From: Oceanihabitans sp. IOP_32
GTDB lineage: Bacteria; Bacteroidota; Bacteroidia; Flavobacteriales; Flavobacteriaceae
Direction of reading: 5' to 3'
DNA: 64,000 nucleotides
Assembly: GCF_009498295.1 (NCBI RefSeq)
Contig: NZ_CP040813.1
Coordinates: 248,001-312,000 of the forward strand
Shown: piece after piece, positions 46,726 through 55,093 of the stretch
How positions within the stretch are numbered: the stretch's first letter is position 1
Layout of the letters: each line of letters begins with the position of its first letter
The notes under the pieces: generated by a model
Told to the model about the DNA's origin: nothing
Seen by the model: only the letters and a program-made list of their open reading frames with translations
Databases searched by the model: none
Made by a program: the position numbers and the translations under genes

Positions 46726-46767
46726 ATTACACAGAGCTTCACAGAGAAATCGCAGAGTTACACGAAG
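46726..46767 (+). repeat. Left inverted array of the GxxExxY cassette
   Basis: A 42-bp array of four 10-11-nt units whose reverse complements read CTCTGTGTAAT, CTCTGTGAAG, CTCTGCGATTT and CTTCGTGTAA from the outside in. It is the mirror of the array at 47143-47184 (unit lengths 11,10,11,10 against 10,11,10,11). Confidence 0.8.
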
Positions 46768-46772
46768 TGATT

Positions 46773-47150
46773 ATGGATAATAATTTAACGAAAACAATTA
46801 TTGGAGCTGCAATAAATGTGCATCGTGCTTTAGGCCCAGGACTATTGGAATCTGCTTATCAAGAATGTTTACTTTTTGAATTAAAATCTATTGGCTTAAA
46901 CGTTAAAAAAGAAATAGAATTACCAATAGTATATAAAGACATTAAACTAGATCATGGTTATAGAATTGATTTATTAGTTGAAAATAAGATTGTCCTTGAA
47001 CTAAAAACTGTGGAATCTTTTACTGATGTTCATTCTGCCCAGATCTTAACTTATATGAAATTAGGAAACTATCCTTTGGGATTATTAATTAACTTTCATA
47101 CCAAACTATTAAAAAACGGAATTAAACGATTTATTAATTCTTCTCAGTGA
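46773..47150 (+). CDS. GxxExxY family protein (PD-(D/E)XK nuclease-like)
   Basis: 125 residues, soluble. Family pattern GPGLLESAYQECLLFEL (the GxxExxY motif, about 23-29), followed by the nuclease-type core GYRIDLLVENKIVLELKTVE, whose D...ExK arrangement matches the PDDEXK_3 superfamily. A nucleic acid enzyme is plausible but unproven. A GTG at 46767 is in frame. The ATG at 46773 is preferred. The gene is bracketed by two inverted 42-bp unit arrays, and its stop codon lies inside the right array. It occupies the map-methyltransferase gap like an inserted cassette. Confidence 0.88.
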   Translation: MDNNLTKTIIGAAINVHRALGPGLLESAYQECLLFELKSIGLNVKKEIELPIVYKDIKLDHGYRIDLLVENKIVLELKTVESFTDVHSAQILTYMKLGNYPLGLLINFHTKLLKNGIKRFINSSQ

Positions 47151-47184
47151 ATCTCTGTGATGTCTCTGTGAAACTCCGCGAAAC
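47143..47184 (+). repeat. Right inverted array of the GxxExxY cassette
   Basis: Four units CTCAGTGAAT, CTCTGTGATGT, CTCTGTGAAA and CTCCGCGAAAC. By hand count 31 of 42 positions match the reverse complement of the left array, with no gaps. It ends 4 bp before the start codon of the next gene. Confidence 0.8.
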
Positions 47185-47188
47185 AACT

Positions 47189-47953
47189 TTGAAAAAAATC
47201 TTTAAAATAATTCTAAACACCATACCAAGACCCCTATTAATAAGGTTAAGTTATTGGGCTCGTCCCATTTTAGCATGGGTTTTAAAAGGGCACAACTACA
47301 CCGACCCGATTGATGGTAAGAGTTTTAAAAGTTTCCTACCTTATGGCTATGGCCAACAGCGCGATAATGTGCTTTCGCCTTCAACATTAAGTTTGGAGCG
47401 TCACAGACTTTTATGGTTGTACTTAAAGAATGACACCGATTTTTTTACTGCTGAAAAGAAAGTGCTTCATTTTGCACCAGAACAGTGTTTCTTAAAACGG
47501 TTTAAAAACCTTAAAAACCTCGAGTATACAACAACCGATTTACGCTCGCCCATTGCCGACGTAAAAGCTGACATCTGTAACTTACCATTTAAAGACAATA
47601 GCTTCGATATTATTTTATGCAACCATGTTTTAGAACATATCCCGAATGATGACAAAGCCATGCAGGAATTATACAGAGTAATGAAACCTGGCGGATATGG
47701 TATTTTTCAGATTCCGCAAGATTTAGAGCGTGCTGAAACCTTTGAAGACAATTCTATTACTGATAGGGCCGAACGCGCCAAAATATTTGGTCAATACGAC
47801 CATGTGCGGGTTTACGGTCGCGATTATTTCGCTAAACTTCGCAACATCGGGTTTAGAGTCGAAGAAGTTGATTACACCGCAAAGCTTTCCGCGGAAGCGA
47901 TAAAAAAGTATTGTTTAGCTCCAGGAGAAATTATTCCAGTAGTTTATAAATAA
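47189..47953 (+). CDS. Class I SAM-dependent methyltransferase
   Basis: About 254 residues. N-terminus MKKIFKIILNTIPRPLLIRL is the usual flavobacterial start but is read here from TTG. The methyltransferase fold follows (about 100-215): VLHFAPEQCF as a weak motif I, DNSFDIILCNHVLEHIPND as the typical motif IV region, and LYRVMKPGGYGIFQIP. Substrate unknown; possibly envelope sugars or lipids by analogy with type 11 methyltransferases. The frame extends upstream to a GTG at 47147, but that extension is the repeat array, not conserved coding sequence. Confidence 0.85.
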   Translation: MKKIFKIILNTIPRPLLIRLSYWARPILAWVLKGHNYTDPIDGKSFKSFLPYGYGQQRDNVLSPSTLSLERHRLLWLYLKNDTDFFTAEKKVLHFAPEQCFLKRFKNLKNLEYTTTDLRSPIADVKADICNLPFKDNSFDIILCNHVLEHIPNDDKAMQELYRVMKPGGYGIFQIPQDLERAETFEDNSITDRAERAKIFGQYDHVRVYGRDYFAKLRNIGFRVEEVDYTAKLSAEAIKKYCLAPGEIIPVVYK

Positions 47954-47962
47954 ACACGCAAA

Positions 47963-48331
47963 ATGACTCAGCAAATTATTCTAATTACCGCCTCAATTTT
48001 CGGACTATTATCCATAATATTTGGAGCCTTTGGAGCTCATGCTTTAAAGAAAATATTATCAGAAGAACAATTACAAAGTTTTGAAGTAGGTGTTAAATAC
48101 CAAATGTATCACGCTATTGTGTTATTAATTTTAGGCCTTAACTATGCCTTTACAACCCCAGCCATATATTGGTGTTTTACATTAGGGACTGTATTGTTTT
48201 CCTTTAGTATTTATGGTTTAGTTTTATCTGATGCCAAAGGAAAAAAACTTCGTTTCTTGGGCCCAGTTACACCACTAGGTGGCCTGCTTCTAGTTATTGG
48301 CTGGCTATTATTATTAATAAATGCGTTTTAA
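47963..48331 (+). CDS. DUF423 family membrane protein
   Basis: 122 residues, four predicted spans. The DUF423 signature is complete: FGLLSIIFGAFGAHALKK near the start, FEVGVKYQMYHAIVLL, then FSFSIYGLVLSDAKGKK and TPLGGLLLVIGWLLL. Function unknown; widely conserved small inner membrane family. It lies 9 bp after the methyltransferase stop, so it is probably co-transcribed. Confidence 0.9.
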   Translation: MTQQIILITASIFGLLSIIFGAFGAHALKKILSEEQLQSFEVGVKYQMYHAIVLLILGLNYAFTTPAIYWCFTLGTVLFSFSIYGLVLSDAKGKKLRFLGPVTPLGGLLLVIGWLLLLINAF

Positions 48332-48421
48332 GAAAATTTCCTTCTTTAAGGTTTTAATCACCCTATAGTGCTGAACTCATTATTTATAGACACACAAACC
48401 TTTTTTAATTCTAACAAAAAG

Positions 48422-49396
48422 TTATTCCGGAAAATTATTTAAAGCCAAAGTTTCTATGGCTTTGTCCTCGTTTTCAAAAATTAAGTACACTTGAAGCTCT
48501 GGATGTGATTGTAAAAATGCTTTAATGTTATCAATACCCATAGCTTTAAAAGCTGTGGCATAGGCATCGGCATCCATACAAGTATTTGCAATCACCGAAA
48601 CACTTAACAAGTTGGTTTTACTAGGATAACCCGTTTTGGTATCGATAATATGGGCGTAACGATTGCCATTTTGATCTACTTTAAACTTTCTATAAGTCCC
48701 AGATGTCGCCATAGCTTTATCTCTTAAAAAAAAAGCTTTATTTATAGATTGTGTACCATCAAAATTTGGGTTTTCAACCCCTAGACGCCATTCAGTGTTT
48801 TTTTCAGCATTGAGACCCCTAACTCTTAATTCGCCACCAATATCAACCAGATAATTTTCTATGTTTTTATGGTTTAAAAATTCAGAAATCACATCAACAG
48901 CATACCCTTTGGCTATGGCATTAAAATCTATAAAGGTTTCTTGTGGTTTTTCTATTCGATGGTCTGCTAATTTCACTTTATCGAAACCTACAGATTGCAT
49001 TAAATTTTTAATTTTAACACTATCCAAATCAATAATTTTACCTTGTGGTCCAAAATCCCAGGCATTCACAACTGCACCAATAGTAGGATCGAAAGCACCA
49101 TGGGTTTCTTTGTAAATTCTTTTTGAAGCCTGAAAAACCTTTGTGAAATGGGTATCGATAGTCACAATTTCATTCCTGTTTACCTTAGAAATATCTGAAT
49201 TTTCTTGATACGTAGACATGGATTTATTAATGACAAAAAACAAACTATCAAATGGCTTTTGATAATCATCTTCAGAATTATAAATTACTCTATAATAGGT
49301 TCCAAAAACAGTACCTTGTATTACCGTGTTTTCTGTTTTATTTTGGCATGAAAACAGGCTTATTACAGATAGAATTAGCACGGCAAGTATTCTCAT
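48422..49396 (-). CDS. apbE: FAD:protein FMN transferase (ApbE family), lipoprotein
   Basis: About 324 residues with a lipoprotein signal ending in SLFSC. ApbE moves FMN from FAD to Thr/Ser of exported redox proteins such as NqrB/C or RnfG. Motifs: VFGTYYRVIY (family start TxMGTxY), HGAFDPTIGAVVNAWDFGP, the FNAIAKGYAVD and VDIGGELRVRG segments, HIIDTKTGYPS and CMDADAYATAFKAMG with the Mg2+ Asp. An upstream ATG at 49420 adds eight residues before the signal peptide. 49396 is chosen because it gives a standard lipobox spacing. Target redox proteins are not in the window. Confidence 0.92.
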   Translation of the reverse strand: MRILAVLILSVISLFSCQNKTENTVIQGTVFGTYYRVIYNSEDDYQKPFDSLFFVINKSMSTYQENSDISKVNRNEIVTIDTHFTKVFQASKRIYKETHGAFDPTIGAVVNAWDFGPQGKIIDLDSVKIKNLMQSVGFDKVKLADHRIEKPQETFIDFNAIAKGYAVDVISEFLNHKNIENYLVDIGGELRVRGLNAEKNTEWRLGVENPNFDGTQSINKAFFLRDKAMATSGTYRKFKVDQNGNRYAHIIDTKTGYPSKTNLLSVSVIANTCMDADAYATAFKAMGIDNIKAFLQSHPELQVYLIFENEDKAIETLALNNFPE

Positions 49397-49437
49397 ATTT
49401 TGTTTGGTATTAAAAACCATGACATGGTATGGCTAAG

Positions 49438-49815
49438 TTAGTTTAAATTGGTTTCTAAAACTTGTAACCCGTTGTATTCTAAAAGGTAATCTTCGTTCAA
49501 ATAGATGGGAGCATCTTGATCATTTGGGTTTCCCAAACCTACACCAGCATATAACACTTTGGCATTATTTTCTCTAGCGTGTTTTTTAAAAGTCTCCATC
49601 CAAACCACATCGTAATTATTAGGATTGTCGGGTAACATAATAGCACGCACAATAACAAAAAAATACTGCTTGTTTTTATCGATACAAACAAATTGTGGGT
49701 GCTTTTTTAGTTTGCTATTTACAGCAATAAACTCGAAACCACGCGCTTTCAAATCTTTTCCAACATGATTCATGGCGAGGTAGTGCAATTCTTGTGGTGT
49801 TAGTGCTTTACTCAT
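49438..49815 (-). CDS. Conserved protein of unknown function (125 aa)
   Basis: 125 residues, soluble, no signal. Alternating helices and strands (KDLKARGFEFIAVNSKLKKHPQFVCI, then YFFVIVRAIM and AKVLYAGVGLG) suggest a small alpha/beta fold that faintly recalls restriction-nuclease-like domains. I see no sure catalytic triad. It precedes apbE on the same strand with an 41-bp gap to the apbE ATG chosen here, so co-expression is likely. Its own -7 box is predicted at 49834-49841. Confidence 0.7.
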   Translation of the reverse strand: MSKALTPQELHYLAMNHVGKDLKARGFEFIAVNSKLKKHPQFVCIDKNKQYFFVIVRAIMLPDNPNNYDVVWMETFKKHARENNAKVLYAGVGLGNPNDQDAPIYLNEDYLLEYNGLQVLETNLN

Positions 49816-49833
49816 AATACTATTGGTGTCCTA

Positions 49834-49841
49834 CAAAGATA
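49834..49841 (-). promoter_or_regulatory. Predicted -7 box upstream of the 125-residue protein and apbE
   Basis: TATCTTTG on the minus strand, exact TAnnTTTG, 18 bp before the ATG at 49815. Confidence 0.5.
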
Positions 49842-49985
49842 AAACCTTAGGAAGATAATTCCGAATAATAAATTACAATTCCAACCACTTTCTTAAAAGA
49901 CCAACGCTTTGATTTTTAACGATATAAGACAAAATTAACATTTAAATTTATCTTTTTTTGTATCTTTAAGATTAAAATATGAGTT

Positions 49986-50435
49986 ATGAAAACTTCAAAA
50001 CGATTTAACAATGCGATAAAAAAACTTTATACGGCATTCCATCAAGACCGTTTAAATCCAGAGGACTGTAAGCAATGTGCTGTTGGCAATATTTTAGATC
50101 AATCAGACCATTGGAAACACTTAACAGATGTACATGGCAGTTTAAAACTAAATTATTTAGGACGCATACACCAAAGTTTTGGTAGGCAATTTAATGGTTA
50201 TTCTCCCTTAGAACTACTGCAAATAGAAGCGGCGTTTTTAAAAGGTTGTGGGTATAAACTCAGTTCTAAATTACGATTATTTAAACCAGACAACATAAAT
50301 AAAGAAGTACTTTTTAAGGGGCTAAGTGAAGTAGTTGCACATTTATGCTATTTAGATAATATGCCTAATGTTATGGATTGCGACCAACTATTTAACAAGG
50401 CCATGAATTTAAGCGAGCCTCTTAAAAGCTATTAA
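49986..50435 (+). CDS. Conserved protein of unknown function (149 aa)
   Basis: 149 residues, mainly helical, with a CKQCAVGNIL segment near residue 28 and further Cys at about 95, 122 and 132, which could bind a metal. I have a recollection that database entries of this family carry an NADH-quinone reductase subunit F label, but the flavin and NADH domains of NqrF are absent, so that name is not supported. Proximity to apbE, which flavinylates NQR subunits in other organisms, may be the origin of that label. Single gene between minus-strand neighbours. Confidence 0.75.
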   Translation: MKTSKRFNNAIKKLYTAFHQDRLNPEDCKQCAVGNILDQSDHWKHLTDVHGSLKLNYLGRIHQSFGRQFNGYSPLELLQIEAAFLKGCGYKLSSKLRLFKPDNINKEVLFKGLSEVVAHLCYLDNMPNVMDCDQLFNKAMNLSEPLKSY

Positions 50436-50488
50436 TTTTTTAGGACCTCGCTGGGTTTTCAGACCCTTTAAAATAGGGATTTCGCACG

Positions 50489-51157
50489 CTACTCTTTAAC
50501 CACAATAATCGTTGCCTTAACACCTTTAGCCAGGTTCCATTGATTTCCTGCTATGGTATTTCCTTTATCGTCAATGACATGAAATTCTGCAGTATTTGGC
50601 ATGGAATACCCTTCATTTAAAGCAAGGAAGTCTATTTTATTAAAACCTTCAACTAAATCCAATTTAAAACCCTTAGAGCGATTGGTGAGCATAACGCGAT
50701 ACTCTAAAACCTCATCGTTTACTAACACTCGAATTAAATCGCCATCTTCTAAACCAAAATCTCTATACACCACTTGAACATATTCTGAGTTTGTCCTAAA
50801 ATCTCCAAAATATTGATCGGTTGTACTACCTTTTGCTCCAAGCCCCTCTTCGACTTTTATGGCTTCAGACTTTTTTTCCAAACGTTTTTTATACAGATCT
50901 CCAGGGTTTACAAAAGTCTCTCCAAACATAGAAAATTTTTTCTTAGGAACGCTCAAAGTAGGATTAATTCGTGGTGCAGACAATCCATTAAACGTTTCGT
51001 TTTCTATAGGTTTAGAAGGCGCTAAAACGTTGTTACTAGACGATTTATTCTCACTTTTTACCGCAGGAATGGAGGTTGAATTATTTCTACTATCCAATTG
51101 CGCATTTGCCGATATCGTAAAAACAAATAGTACCAGAAAATAAAAATACTGTTTCAT
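50489..51157 (-). CDS. Secreted protein of unknown function
   Basis: 222 residues with a signal peptide ending at ISANAQ (about 20). A Ser/Asn/Pro-rich, probably unstructured region (about 20-95) is followed by a beta-rich domain (about 115-222) with VVYRDFGLEDGDLIRVLVND and a C-terminal segment ending TIIVVKE. I know this second part only as an unnamed conserved domain of exported Bacteroidota proteins. Transcribed alone. Confidence 0.7.
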   Translation of the reverse strand: MKQYFYFLVLFVFTISANAQLDSRNNSTSIPAVKSENKSSSNNVLAPSKPIENETFNGLSAPRINPTLSVPKKKFSMFGETFVNPGDLYKKRLEKKSEAIKVEEGLGAKGSTTDQYFGDFRTNSEYVQVVYRDFGLEDGDLIRVLVNDEVLEYRVMLTNRSKGFKLDLVEGFNKIDFLALNEGYSMPNTAEFHVIDDKGNTIAGNQWNLAKGVKATIIVVKE

Positions 51158-51428
51158 CTTATTAAAATATATAACAAAAGTCTTTTATGCTTATACCAAA
51201 TTAACAATGTTATGTCGCATATAATTCGTTTCTTTTTAAATTTATCATGTTCTAAAATTGTTTTCTGAAAATTAAATAGAAAGCTCAAAGATCACAATTC
51301 CAAACTCAAAGCTATCATATTTATCTGTAATTTGTCTTATTACAGAAGTTATTTAGCATTTCTTTAATCAAAAATCATTCCTTAAATACTTTTTGGCTTT
51401 TAAATCTTATAAATCTAAAAATTACAAC

Positions 51429-54400
51429 CTATAAAATATCCAACACACTTACCCCATTACTCTTTTTTGTAATCTGAATTTGAGTAGGAATACGTTCTTT
51501 TAGGTGCTCGACATGCGATATGATGCCAATCATTTTTCCTTGAGATTGTAGGGTTTCTAACGTGGAAATAACCGTTTCTAAAGTATTGCTGTCTAAGGTC
51601 CCGAAGCCCTCGTCAATAAATAAAGAATCGATTTTAACGTTTTTACTCGCTAAATCGGATAACCCTAAGGCCAATGCCAAACTAATAATAAACTTTTCGC
51701 CTCCGCTTGAAGTATCAATTAATCGAACTTGATCGGTTTGGTAATGATCAATTAAATTAAAATTAAGTTCCTCCTTTGGCTTATAGCTTTCTTCAAGTTG
51801 TAATGAATACCGCTTATTTAACTGGTATAGATGCAAGTTAGCAAGATCTAGTAAGTTTTTTAAGGTTAAACGCTGTACATAAACATTAAAGGCGTCTTTT
51901 GAGTTGCCAATAATTTTAAAAAGCGATCTCCATACCTTACATACGTTTACCTGTGCTTCAATTTTTTTGTAAAGTTCCCTATTTCTATCTCTAATCTCTT
52001 TATCCTTTCTAAAGGTCTCGATAATCTTTCCTTTTTCGGTTAACAGGGTTTTGTTTTCTGTTTTTAAATCTTCTAAATTTTGTTTGCTTTCAGCTTCTGA
52101 AACATCAAAAGTCTTCAATGTATTTAAATCTTCCTTTGCCTTTTTATTGGCCGATTTTAATGTTTTTAGTTTGACCTGATTTTCTCTTATTCGATCCTTA
52201 TTTCGAGTGTATTTTACTTTGTCTTCATGAGATAATAAGGCTTTTTCTACAGCTTGTTTGGTTTCAAAATCACTATTTTTTATCTGTGTATCTAAGGCTG
52301 ATTTTAGAGTGTGCAATTCATCTAGCAATTCCTTTTGCTCTTTAATGGTATTACGTCTTAAGGTTTCTTTTTCATTAATACTATCCCGCAGTATTTGCAG
52401 GTCTTTCTTGCTCAGTTCAACTTTTTTATTGATTTCATATTTCACAACCTCCAAAGCCTTTCTTTTACTTTCTACAGTAATATGCATTGGCAAAATGCGG
52501 TGTCGTTGGGTTTTTAATGTTTCAGATTTCGCCGCAGAATCACTTATGTTTTTAAAATCATCTTTTTGAGTTTTATAATGCGCTTCAAGTTGTTTTTTAT
52601 TGTTAATTAAATTGGTATTAATGACTTTTAGGTCTGAATTTAAAACATCTAAGTTCTTTTGCTTTTTATTAAAATTACCAATAGCCTCCTCAATATTTTG
52701 AATAAATATATGGGTTTGTTCTAAGGATGGTAATTGGTAATTAAATTTGGATAATTTTATTTTTAAATCGTGCTCTAAATCGGTACAAATTTGAGTTAAA
52801 CTGTTAATGGATTCGCGCTTAAGCTTAATTTCAGCTTTAGTATTTTTAATGTTTTCCTCTAGTTTGGCACGAGTTGTTTTAATCATATTAACGGCTTCGT
52901 TTTGCGCTTTAATTTGTTCTGATAGTGTATTCTTATCCGTTTGTAATTGTTGTGCCGTTTTTAAAGTTTCGTTTAAGGACTTAATTTGTTCGGTTAGCCC
53001 ATTTAGTTCAGTTTCTATTTTTGAAACATCAGTTAATTCACAATCAATATTTAACTGATTTGCAGTTAATTTAAGAGCCTTCAATTCTTCTGACATCGTT
53101 TGGATGTGTTGCTTTGTCGTCTCAAGGGTTGTGTTAATTTTTACCTGTCTTTTATCTAATTCATTTTTAAAAAAATTAAATTTGTTTAAAATTTCTTTTC
53201 GGTTATTAAGCTCTAACTCAGATTTTGAGACCCCTGCAACCTCTAAATGCTTAGTAAAAGGATGATCTTTAGAACCGCACAAACCACAAGGTTCCCCTTT
53301 TATTAAATTATGCCGATCGTTTTCGTATTTAGAAATACTTTTTTCTAGATTTAAAATTTTATCGGCATCTGCAACCGATTTTTCTTGTGCCTCTATGTGT
53401 TTGTTTATCGTTTGAATTTCTTTTGTAACACTTTCCAAATCTATAGCGTACGTTTTCTGCTGAAGCACTAAACGATCATGTTCCTTTTGAGCTTTTATGG
53501 TTTGTTGAGAAAGATTACTAAACTGTTTCCAATGCGATTCTGTTAAGGTCAATTTTTCTTTTTTGGCCAATATATCGGTGATATTGTTTTTGGATAAATG
53601 AGCCGCGACTTTAGCGAGTTCCTTTTCTGTTTTTTCAATTTCTGCTGTTTTTTTTATGAGAAGGTCGTCGTTGGTCAATAAATGCGCAGTTGTTTTTTCT
53701 AGCTCTTTATTTTTCTCATCAACAAATATTAAATCTTTGTTTAATGCATCCTTATGTCCTTTTAATGTGGTTAAACGGGTTGTCCAGTTTGATATCTCTA
53801 AGGCTACATCTTTCAAAAATGAATTCTGATTAATAAATGCCGTTTCACTTTTAATCTTTGATTCCGTTTCAAATAAACGCTTAACTAAATCCTTCTCTTC
53901 ATTTATTAACCCTTCGATTTGCAAGGCTAAAGCATCTAACTTTTTCTTTAAATTATCGCGGTTTTCGGCTTCGTTTTTTAATGCACCATCTAAGTTGGTA
54001 ATGACATCAAATTTAGGCAACCACTTAGCAAATTCTTGATCTGCCAACTCCAGCTCAAGCACTTGTTTTTTGGTTATGCGCTCTAAATTTTCAATTTTTG
54101 GTTTGAGTTGCGTTAATTCGTTTTCTATGGTTTTTAAAACGTTTCTCTTGGTCTCGAAAGCTTTGTCTATTCTGTTGTAATGCTGAATAGCATCTTTAAA
54201 GGGTTCTGCTTTTTCGTTTAAATCCAATAACTCTAATTCTCGTTTATGGCTTTCTATAAAACGCAGGATATTTTGAGCATCTTTATCCAGTTTATCTGCT
54301 TCTTCGTTAATTTTATGGAACTTACCATACCAATCTACTATAGTCTGAGCGGATTTCAAGTCCTTTTCAACCTGACTTATCTGAGCATCTAGTATTTTGT

Positions 54401-55082
54401 CTTTTTGACTGAGTGCAATTTTGCGATCTTCTGTTAAAACATCATCGGCATTAATTTTAGCCTCTAATTGCTCTAATTGCTTTTCTTCGTATGCTTTTCT
54501 ATCGAGAATAGCTTGTCCAATTTTTTTATAAATGTCTTCGCCTGTAATTTGCTCCAACAAACGCCCCTTTTCTGGGCCTTTGGCGGTTAAAAACGCCGCA
54601 AATTCCCCTTGAGCTAGCATTACCGATCTTAAAAACTGCTGATAGTCTAATTGCGTAACGCGCACCATCTCGGTAATTAATTGCCGTTTTTGAGTGGCTA
54701 AAATCTCGCCTGATGTTAAATTTTTTAAGCTTACTTCTTCTTTTGGGTTTTTATACCTTTTCCCTGATTTATCGGCAACTCTAATCCCCCAAAAGGCCTC
54801 ATAAATAACAGTGTCGTTCTCGAAGGTTACGCGGCTAAAAGCATCGTTTGCACCATGACTAACCACATCAAGTAAGCTACCTTTTGTACCACTAAAGCGT
54901 GGCACACTATGATATAAGGCTATAGTAATGGCATCTAAAACAGTAGTTTTACCTGCACCAGTAGGCCCTGTTATGGCAAACAAACCCACATCTGCAAAGG
55001 CTTCACTTTCAAAATCTATAACAATAGTAGATTCAGATTTTAATGAATTTATATTTTGTAATTCTATTTTTAAAATTTTCAT
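51429..55082 (-). CDS. sbcC: SbcC, ATPase subunit of the SbcCD double-strand-break nuclease
   Basis: 1217 residues, SMC/Rad50-like. Walker A GPTGAGKTT at 39-47, two long coiled-coil arms (about 190-560 and 650-1010), the zinc hook CGLC at Cys599/Cys602, then the ABC signature SSGGEKFIISLALAL and Walker B DSLFIDEGFGTLD near the C-terminus. With SbcD it opens DNA hairpins and removes protein blocks from ends. It directly follows sbcD (11-bp gap) on the same strand, in an operon. Confidence 0.95.
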   Translation of the reverse strand: MKILKIELQNINSLKSESTIVIDFESEAFADVGLFAITGPTGAGKTTVLDAITIALYHSVPRFSGTKGSLLDVVSHGANDAFSRVTFENDTVIYEAFWGIRVADKSGKRYKNPKEEVSLKNLTSGEILATQKRQLITEMVRVTQLDYQQFLRSVMLAQGEFAAFLTAKGPEKGRLLEQITGEDIYKKIGQAILDRKAYEEKQLEQLEAKINADDVLTEDRKIALSQKDKILDAQISQVEKDLKSAQTIVDWYGKFHKINEEADKLDKDAQNILRFIESHKRELELLDLNEKAEPFKDAIQHYNRIDKAFETKRNVLKTIENELTQLKPKIENLERITKKQVLELELADQEFAKWLPKFDVITNLDGALKNEAENRDNLKKKLDALALQIEGLINEEKDLVKRLFETESKIKSETAFINQNSFLKDVALEISNWTTRLTTLKGHKDALNKDLIFVDEKNKELEKTTAHLLTNDDLLIKKTAEIEKTEKELAKVAAHLSKNNITDILAKKEKLTLTESHWKQFSNLSQQTIKAQKEHDRLVLQQKTYAIDLESVTKEIQTINKHIEAQEKSVADADKILNLEKSISKYENDRHNLIKGEPCGLCGSKDHPFTKHLEVAGVSKSELELNNRKEILNKFNFFKNELDKRQVKINTTLETTKQHIQTMSEELKALKLTANQLNIDCELTDVSKIETELNGLTEQIKSLNETLKTAQQLQTDKNTLSEQIKAQNEAVNMIKTTRAKLEENIKNTKAEIKLKRESINSLTQICTDLEHDLKIKLSKFNYQLPSLEQTHIFIQNIEEAIGNFNKKQKNLDVLNSDLKVINTNLINNKKQLEAHYKTQKDDFKNISDSAAKSETLKTQRHRILPMHITVESKRKALEVVKYEINKKVELSKKDLQILRDSINEKETLRRNTIKEQKELLDELHTLKSALDTQIKNSDFETKQAVEKALLSHEDKVKYTRNKDRIRENQVKLKTLKSANKKAKEDLNTLKTFDVSEAESKQNLEDLKTENKTLLTEKGKIIETFRKDKEIRDRNRELYKKIEAQVNVCKVWRSLFKIIGNSKDAFNVYVQRLTLKNLLDLANLHLYQLNKRYSLQLEESYKPKEELNFNLIDHYQTDQVRLIDTSSGGEKFIISLALALGLSDLASKNVKIDSLFIDEGFGTLDSNTLETVISTLETLQSQGKMIGIISHVEHLKERIPTQIQITKKSNGVSVLDIL

Positions 55083-55093
55083 ATCATCTACAC

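Noticed and set aside
46722-47188. AGCT (46722-46725) and AACT (47185-47188) as a target-site duplication of the GxxExxY cassette
   Set aside because: Four bases with one mismatch is no better than chance; I do not claim a duplication.
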